Shown: positions 43,472 to 48,097 of the stretch, one piece after another | How the letters are laid out: every line of letters starts with the position of its first letter | Position numbering within the stretch: position 1 is the first letter of the stretch | Source: Carboxylicivirga sp. | GTDB taxonomy: Bacteria > Bacteroidota > Bacteroidia > Bacteroidales > Marinilabiliaceae | NCBI GenBank assembly: GCA_025210475.1 | Contig: JAOARW010000086.1 | Location: 1 to 48,097 of the forward strand | Length of the DNA: 48,097 bases | Direction of reading: 5' to 3' | Notes under the pieces: generated by a model | Told to the model about the DNA's origin: nothing | Database searches by the model: none | What the model saw: the letters and a program-made list of their open reading frames with translations, nothing else | Translations under genes and position numbers: made by a program

Positions 43472-44931
43472 TGGATTATACAGGAGTTTTAGTATTGATT
43501 TTTAGTTTTATTACTTTGCTGGTAATTGGTGTGCCCATTGCCTATAGCATTGGAATATCAGGTGTTTTAACAATGCTTGTAAGTATTGATTCACTTCCTG
43601 CTTTTACAACTTTTGCACAACGAATGGCAACTGGCCTGGATAGCTTTGCCCTGTTGGCAATTCCGTTCTTTATACTCGCCGGCAACATAATGAATGGCGG
43701 AGGAATTGCCATCCGACTCATTAATCTGGCTCGCGTTCTAGTGGGGCGCTGGCCCGCTGGTTTAGCTTTTGTAAATGTTTTTGCCAATATGTTGTTTGGA
43801 GCCATCTCGGGTTCAGCTGCAGCGGCAGCATCGGCCATTGGTTCCATTATGGAACCTGAAATGAAGAAAGAGGGTTACGACAATAATTTTAGTGCCGCCG
43901 TTAATATATCATCAGCTACTACGGGGTTATCCATTCCGCCAAGTAATACCCTGATTGTGTATTCATTGGCCAGTGGTGGTGTGTCTATTACGGCCTTGTT
44001 TTTGGCCGGATATTTACCGGGGATTTTAACGGGTGTTTCCATTATGCTAACCGCCATGTGTTTATTGGTTTATCAAAACAAGGGCATAGGCGGCATGGTA
44101 AAGGCTCTGCTTAAGTTTGTTGCTGGAACTACTTTATTAATTGCTTTGGGAATTGGGCTTAAGGCAGCAGGAGATTACTCGCCAGTCTTATCTTATCTTA
44201 CAAAAGCTATAGTGGGAGGTGTGATAGTGGCCTACATTGTTTACCGGGCACGTAAAAGTCCCAAAGGGGCAATGAAGGCATTAAAGATTTTGTGGGATGC
44301 AGTACCTAGTTTGTTTCTCCTCATTATTGTGATTGGAGGAATTGTGGCAGGAATATTTACAGCTACCGAAGCTTCAGCAGTTGCTGTACTTTATGCGTTT
44401 ATCTTATCCTTAATCTATAAGGAGATTACGCTGAAAGACATGCCAGCAATTTTACTTCAGTCGGTAAAAACCACTTCCATTGTATTATTGCTTGTGGCTA
44501 CCTGTATGGGACTTAGCTGGATAATGGCCTATGAAAATATTCCACAAACCGTAAGTAGCGGATTATTGGGTATTAGTGATAACCCAATTATCATCCTTCT
44601 GCTGATTAACCTTATTTTATTGATTGTTGGAGTGTTTATGGACATGACTCCGGCAGTATTAATTTTCACCCCAATCTTTTTGCCTATTGTTACAGGTATG
44701 GGTGTTGATCCGGTACATTTTGGTATAATAATGGTTATGAACTTAAGCGTTGGATTGTGTACCCCACCGGTTGGTTCCGTCTTATTTATTGGGTGTAGTG
44801 TGGCCAATGTGAAAATAGAAAAAGTTATTAAGCCCTTATTGCCAATGTTCTTTGCAATGATTATTTGCTTGTTATTGGTAACTTATCTACCACAAATAAG
44901 TTTGTGGTTACCCAAAGCATTTGGGTTTTAG
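43471..44931 (+). CDS. dctM: TRAP transporter large permease (DctM) with extra segment
   Basis: The 486-residue protein is the ion-coupled transport subunit, with DctM signatures LDSFALLAIPFFILAGNIMN, FGAISGSAAAAASAIGSIME, SSATTGLSIPPSNTLIVYSL and MDMTPAVLIFTPIFLPIVTG. It is longer than the usual 420-440 residues because of an added hydrophobic stretch at about 208-263, with two extra membrane spans (VAGTTLLIALGIGLKAAG and LTKAIVGGVIVAYIVYRA) before the conserved WDAVPSLFLLIIVIGGIVAG. Uptake of a uronate derivative is expected from context. The insertion is noted as an oddity. Confidence 0.92.
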   Translation: MDYTGVLVLIFSFITLLVIGVPIAYSIGISGVLTMLVSIDSLPAFTTFAQRMATGLDSFALLAIPFFILAGNIMNGGGIAIRLINLARVLVGRWPAGLAFVNVFANMLFGAISGSAAAAASAIGSIMEPEMKKEGYDNNFSAAVNISSATTGLSIPPSNTLIVYSLASGGVSITALFLAGYLPGILTGVSIMLTAMCLLVYQNKGIGGMVKALLKFVAGTTLLIALGIGLKAAGDYSPVLSYLTKAIVGGVIVAYIVYRARKSPKGAMKALKILWDAVPSLFLLIIVIGGIVAGIFTATEASAVAVLYAFILSLIYKEITLKDMPAILLQSVKTTSIVLLLVATCMGLSWIMAYENIPQTVSSGLLGISDNPIIILLLINLILLIVGVFMDMTPAVLIFTPIFLPIVTGMGVDPVHFGIIMVMNLSVGLCTPPVGSVLFIGCSVANVKIEKVIKPLLPMFFAMIICLLLVTYLPQISLWLPKAFGF

Positions 44932-44961
44932 TTAAAATATTAAAAATATAAATAAACGATT

Positions 44962-45807
44962 ATGACTACAGTAAACTACGATCGCCGAAGAGCGTGTCAT
45001 CCAGAGGATGTAAAGAACTACGATACAACAAAATTGCGCAAAGAATTCTTAGTTGAAAATCTTTTTGTTAAAGATGAAATTAACCTAAGCTATTCGCAAT
45101 ACGAGCGTTATATTTTAGGTGGTGCTTTTCCTGTTGATCAGGAGTTGACCATGGAAACCATCGATGCCATCAAGTCAGAGTATTTCTGCGAACGTCGTGA
45201 GCTGGGTATTATCAGCATTGCCGGTGATGGTGTTGTTACAGTGGATGGTAAGGCGTACACTTTAAAAGCCAAAGAAGCGTTATATGTTGGTCGTGGTAGC
45301 AAAGTAGTTAAGTTTGCCAGCCTGGATAAAGCTAATCCAGCCAAATTCTATTTAAGCTCAACACCGGCTCATACCGAATACCCAACAACTGTTGTTAACA
45401 AAGAGAAAGCCAATATTTTGAACCTTGGCGCAAAAGAAACTTGTAACGAGCGTACCATTTATCAGTTAATTGTTCCGGGTATTGTGGACAGTTGCCAACT
45501 GGTAATGGGATTAACCGAGTTGCATGAAGGTAGTGTATGGAATACCATGCCAAGCCACACGCACGATCGTCGAATGGAGGCCTATTTCTATTTTGATTTA
45601 CCTGCCGGACAATCGATTTGTCACTTGATGGGTGAGCCACAGGAAACACGTCACTTATTTATGCACAATGAGCAGGCTGTTTTCTCACCTGAATGGGGAA
45701 TTCACTCGGGTGTAGGTACTTCGAACTATTCATTTATCTGGGGTATGGGAGGTGAAAACCTGGATTATACCGATATGGATCACGTTCAGGCCGACGAATT
45801 AAGGTAA
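44962..45807 (+). CDS. kduI: KduI, 5-dehydro-4-deoxy-D-glucuronate isomerase
   Basis: The 281-residue cupin isomerase has the metal-binding HTHDRRME motif (H199, H201, E206), aligned with the Zn ligands known in the E. coli enzyme, and a late His in WGIHSGVGTSNYSFIWGMGG. The N-terminal RRACHPEDVKNYDTTKLRK is also typical. It isomerises 4-deoxy-5-keto-uronate (DKI) to 3-deoxy-D-glycero-2,5-hexodiulosonate, the substrate of KduD. It lies 30 bp after dctM in the same transcript. Residues and length are as expected. Confidence 0.95.
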   Translation: MTTVNYDRRRACHPEDVKNYDTTKLRKEFLVENLFVKDEINLSYSQYERYILGGAFPVDQELTMETIDAIKSEYFCERRELGIISIAGDGVVTVDGKAYTLKAKEALYVGRGSKVVKFASLDKANPAKFYLSSTPAHTEYPTTVVNKEKANILNLGAKETCNERTIYQLIVPGIVDSCQLVMGLTELHEGSVWNTMPSHTHDRRMEAYFYFDLPAGQSICHLMGEPQETRHLFMHNEQAVFSPEWGIHSGVGTSNYSFIWGMGGENLDYTDMDHVQADELR

Positions 45808-45866
45808 TACAGTTTTAGATTTAAATATTTATTGTTAGTCACAATCTTGAAGGAGAGGTTGGTAGT

Positions 45867-45904
45867 AACCCACAATTAATGAGTTTTCAATTGATTGTGT
45901 GGTT
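45867..45904 (+). other. Intercistronic hairpin between kduI and kdgK
   Basis: AACCCACAATTAAT (45867-45880) pairs imperfectly with ATTGATTGTGTGGTT (45890-45904). It lacks a T-tract, so it is more likely an RNA-processing or stabilising stem than a terminator. Confidence 0.3.
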
Positions 45905-45940
45905 GCTGCCTTCTGTCTGACAATGTTTAAAGGTATTAAA

Positions 45941-47041
45941 ATGACAAAGCTTAAAATAAAATCAGCAACGGAATGTGCTTATGATTGCATCTCTTTAGGT
46001 GAAGTAATGTTGCGATTGGATCCGGGCGAAGGACGTATTCGAACAACCCGTCAATTTCGTGCCTGGGAAGGTGGAGGAGAATACAATGTATCGCGGGGAT
46101 TAAGACGATGCTTTGGAAAAAGAACGGCTATTGTAACAGCTCTGGCAGATAACGAAGTGGGAGCTTTGATCGAAGATTTTATGCTTCAGGGCGGCTTGGA
46201 TACGCAATTTGTGAAGTGGGTGGATTATGATGGTTGCGGACGCACCGTTCGCAATGGCTTGAATTTCACTGAGCGCGGATTTGGCATACGTGGGGCTAAA
46301 GGTGTTTCTGATCGTGGCAATACAGCAGCTTCGCAATTGAAGCCTGGTGATATTGATTGGGAGTATTTGTTTGGTACATTAGGCGTGCGCTGGATGCATA
46401 CCGGTGGTATTTTTGCTGCTCTTTCAGAGTCGGCTGCAGAAACCGTTATTGAGGCTGTTAAAGTAGCCAAGAAATATGGTACCATCGTATCTTATGATTT
46501 AAATTTCCGTCCTTCATTATGGAAAGCAATTGGTGGTGAAGCCAAAGCACAGGAAGTGAACCGTGAAATTGCCCGTTACGTGGATGTGATGATTGGTAAT
46601 GAGGAAGATTTTACAGCCTGTCTTGGACTTGAGGTGAAAGGAAACGACGAAAACCTGAAGGAGTTGGATCTGGAAGGTTATAAAGGTATGATTCAGTCGG
46701 CCGTGGAAGCTTTCCCTAACTTTAAAGCTATTGCCACAACATTACGAACCGTAAAAACAGCAACCATTAATTCATGGGGTGCTATTTGTTATTACGGAGG
46801 TGAGATATATGAAGCTTCCCACCGCGAAGATCTGGAAATTATGGATCGTGTAGGTGGAGGTGATAGTTTTGCTTCTGGTTTGATTTATGGATTTATGGAA
46901 TTCAATGATGGAGCCAAAGCGGTTGAATATGGTGCGGCTCACGGGGCATTAGCAATGACAACACCTGGAGATACCACCATGGCAACACTGCCGGAAGTAG
47001 AAAAGATTATTGGTGGCGCAAGCGCCCGAGTAGATCGATAG
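45941..47041 (+). CDS. kdgK: KdgK, 2-keto-3-deoxygluconate kinase (PfkB family)
   Basis: I prefer the ATG at 45941 (MTKLKIKSATECAYDCISLG); earlier in-frame starts at 45923 and 45899 add residues that do not align with a PfkB N-terminus. The 366-residue kinase has the early PfkB signature (GGEYNVSRGLRRCFGKRTAI) and the catalytic Asp308 in VGGGDSFASGLIYG. It phosphorylates KDG to KDPG. It lies between kduI and kdgA with a hairpin on each side, so mRNA levels may be tuned. The length is somewhat greater than in typical KdgK (about 310-345). Confidence 0.85.
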   Translation: MTKLKIKSATECAYDCISLGEVMLRLDPGEGRIRTTRQFRAWEGGGEYNVSRGLRRCFGKRTAIVTALADNEVGALIEDFMLQGGLDTQFVKWVDYDGCGRTVRNGLNFTERGFGIRGAKGVSDRGNTAASQLKPGDIDWEYLFGTLGVRWMHTGGIFAALSESAAETVIEAVKVAKKYGTIVSYDLNFRPSLWKAIGGEAKAQEVNREIARYVDVMIGNEEDFTACLGLEVKGNDENLKELDLEGYKGMIQSAVEAFPNFKAIATTLRTVKTATINSWGAICYYGGEIYEASHREDLEIMDRVGGGDSFASGLIYGFMEFNDGAKAVEYGAAHGALAMTTPGDTTMATLPEVEKIIGGASARVDR

Positions 47042-47053
47042 TTTGAAGACGGA

Positions 47054-47090
47054 TTCCGGGTAGGTTTTTTTGTATTGTACCTGCCCGGAG
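47054..47090 (+). other. Strong intercistronic hairpin between kdgK and kdgA
   Basis: CCGGGTAGGT (47056-47065) pairs with ACCTGCCCGG (47079-47088), with one G-U pair, extended by outer U-A and U-G pairs. The 13-nt loop is T-rich; there is little T-tract after the stem. It may attenuate or stabilise the downstream mRNA. Confidence 0.55.
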
Positions 47091-47137
47091 TTTATTATTG
47101 TTATTATAAGATAGGAATAACCCATAGAATTAACATA

Positions 47138-47803
47138 ATGGCCAGATTTAAAAGATTACAAGTATTAAATACAATGACGGAAACCAAAATTGTTCCTTTG
47201 TTTTACAATGCGGATGCAGAATTGGTTAAGCAGGTTGTAAAAGCTTGTTATATTGGAGGTGCAAGGGTTTTTGAATTTACTAACCGTGGCGATTTTGCCC
47301 ACGAGGTATTTGCTGAAGTTAACAAATGGTGTGCGCTTGAGTGTCCTGAAATGATTATGGGCGTAGGTTCGGTAGTTGATTCGGCTACGGCAGCACTATA
47401 CATTCAGTTAGGAGCCAACTTTATTGTTTCTCCAAGCTTGAATCCGGAGATGGCAAAAGTATGCAACCGTCGTAAAATTGCCTGGTTACCCGGTTGTGGC
47501 ACTTTATCAGAAATCAACCTGGCTGAAGAGTTGGGTTGTGAAATCGTGAAAATATTCCCAGGCAAAGAGGTCGGTGGGCCGGCTTTTGTAAAGGCTATTA
47601 CAGCGCCTTGTCCCTGGACGAATATCATGCCAAGTGGTGGCGTGGCACCAACAAAAGAAAGCATCGAGAGTTGGATTAATGCCGGTGCTACTTGTGTAGG
47701 CCTTGGATCACAATTAACACCAAAGGATGTAATTGCCAAAGGTGACTTTTCTTTTATCGAAAACAAGGTGAAAGAAGCCATGGCAATAATTTCTGATCTA
47801 TAG
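47138..47803 (+). CDS. kdgA: KdgA/Eda, 2-keto-3-deoxy-6-phosphogluconate aldolase
   Basis: I use the ATG at 47138 (MARFKRLQVLN); the open frame upstream begins inside the hairpin. The 221-residue class I aldolase has the Schiff-base K138 in VKIFPG, the conserved PGCGTLSEINLAEELG and MPSGGVAP motifs, and ARVFEFTNRGDFAHE with the catalytic Glu. It cleaves KDPG to pyruvate and glyceraldehyde-3-phosphate, ending the pathway. A terminator follows after about 60 bp. Confidence 0.93.
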   Translation: MARFKRLQVLNTMTETKIVPLFYNADAELVKQVVKACYIGGARVFEFTNRGDFAHEVFAEVNKWCALECPEMIMGVGSVVDSATAALYIQLGANFIVSPSLNPEMAKVCNRRKIAWLPGCGTLSEINLAEELGCEIVKIFPGKEVGGPAFVKAITAPCPWTNIMPSGGVAPTKESIESWINAGATCVGLGSQLTPKDVIAKGDFSFIENKVKEAMAIISDL

Positions 47804-47865
47804 GATAAGCTCATTCGTAGCTTGACTCTTAAATGAGTCAGATTGATTATACATTTATAGTTTGA

Positions 47866-47914
47866 CAACTAATCGATAAGTTTCAGGATTTTCTTATTGG
47901 TTAGTTGTTTTTTA
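47866..47914 (+). terminator. Terminator of the uronate cluster
   Basis: CAACTAATCGATAAG (47866-47880) pairs with CTTATTGGTTAGTTG (47893-47907) over 15 bp with two G-U pairs, followed by TTTTTT. A small TGACTC/GAGTCA dyad lies just before it (47823-47840). Confidence 0.8.
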
Positions 47915-47972
47915 TTCTGCCCGGGTCCATCATCGTTTTTTGGAGTGTAATTATGTTTTAATTAGTTAACCC

Positions 47973-48097
47973 TTACGAACTAAAAACAACTGGAGTTATG
48001 CAATGAGTTTTGAAGTATATCTCCAGTAATTTTTTTAGCCAAAGAATTTCTTCTTTGATTTTACGAAGTAATCCTTTGAAATTAAACCCGGCAGCAG
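47973..48097 (-). CDS. Possible transposase C-terminal fragment (runs off the window)
   Basis: On the minus strand, one frame is open from the window edge for 40 codons to a stop at 47973-47975. It starts AAGFNFKGLLRKIKEEILWL and continues KKLLEIYFKT. The N-F-K followed by basic and hydrophobic helix pattern resembles the C-terminus of IS5/IS1182-type DDE transposases, though I cannot confirm the family. A competing frame ends at 48035. The inverted repeat ACTGGAG (47989-47995) and CTCCAGT (48021-48027) lies within it and could instead be a terminator. Confidence 0.35.
   Translation of the reverse strand, partial: AAGFNFKGLLRKIKEEILWLKKLLEIYFKTHCITPVVFSS

Noticed and set aside
44953..44962. 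TAAACGATTA before kduI as a fourth LacI operator
   Set aside because: It differs at both ends from CAAACGATTG and overlaps the start codon inside a continuous operon; likely chance in AT-rich DNA.

Overview
The window looks like chromosomal DNA from a marine or gut-associated Bacteroidota, most plausibly a Marinilabiliales-like lineage; the family-level placement is inference. The grounds are a SusC/SusD pair, many type II signal peptides, several TAnnTTTG -7 promoter elements with few Shine-Dalgarno sequences, AT-rich intergenic DNA, and a radical SAM/SPASM plus lipoprotein pair of a kind described from this phylum. I see no rRNA, tRNA, CRISPR array or prophage. The only hint of a mobile gene is a transposase-like C-terminal fragment at the right edge.

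Left region (1-8.3 kb): a small cupin protein, a secreted TlpA-like thioredoxin-fold protein, and a Crp/Fnr-family regulator followed by an atypical SDR with an FNR-like box before it. Next come the rSAM/lipoprotein pair behind a perfect 19-bp dyad, a secreted protein built from a tandem duplication rich in [S/T]-[D/E]-E-Q motifs, a probable outer-membrane barrel, a gene-poor stretch with a long inverted repeat and a possible 33-codon membrane peptide, and a secreted protein of unknown role.

Beta-glucan utilisation locus (8.4-21.7 kb): a membrane-spanning sensor/regulator (propeller repeats, Y_Y_Y domain, LuxR-type HTH), then SusC, SusD, a PKD lipoprotein, a PKD-GH16 endoglucanase lipoprotein and a GH3 beta-glucosidase lipoprotein, closed by a strong hairpin. 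GH16 (beta-bulge type motif) with GH3 suggests beta-1,3-glucan of the laminarin type. The surface GH16 would cut the polymer, SusCD and the PKD protein would bind and import oligosaccharides, and GH3 would release glucose.

Middle region (21.7-38.5 kb), mostly housekeeping or stand-alone genes: a TraB/GumN protein, a SAM-methyltransferase-like protein, an L-cysteine desulfidase-type protein, a tricorn-type S41 protease, an ABC exporter pair, a small CxxC protein, flavodoxin, a ferredoxin-nitroreductase fusion, an AraC regulator divergent from a secreted alpha/beta hydrolase, an MRJP/yellow-like lipoprotein and an aldo/keto reductase. Two copies of a ~147-bp imperfect-TIR repeat sit in two of the convergent gaps.

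Right region (38.8-47.9 kb): a compact uronate-catabolism cluster. A LacI regulator is followed by kduD, a DUF4861-like lipoprotein, a complete TRAP transporter (dctP, dctQ, dctM), kduI, kdgK and kdgA, closed by a 15-bp terminator stem. The enzymes convert 4-deoxy-5-keto-uronate through KDG and KDPG to pyruvate and glyceraldehyde-3-phosphate. Repeated CAAACGATTG operator cores lie at the lacI and kduD promoters. No polysaccharide lyase is present, so the parent polymer (alginate, pectin, ulvan or glycosaminoglycan) cannot be read from this window.
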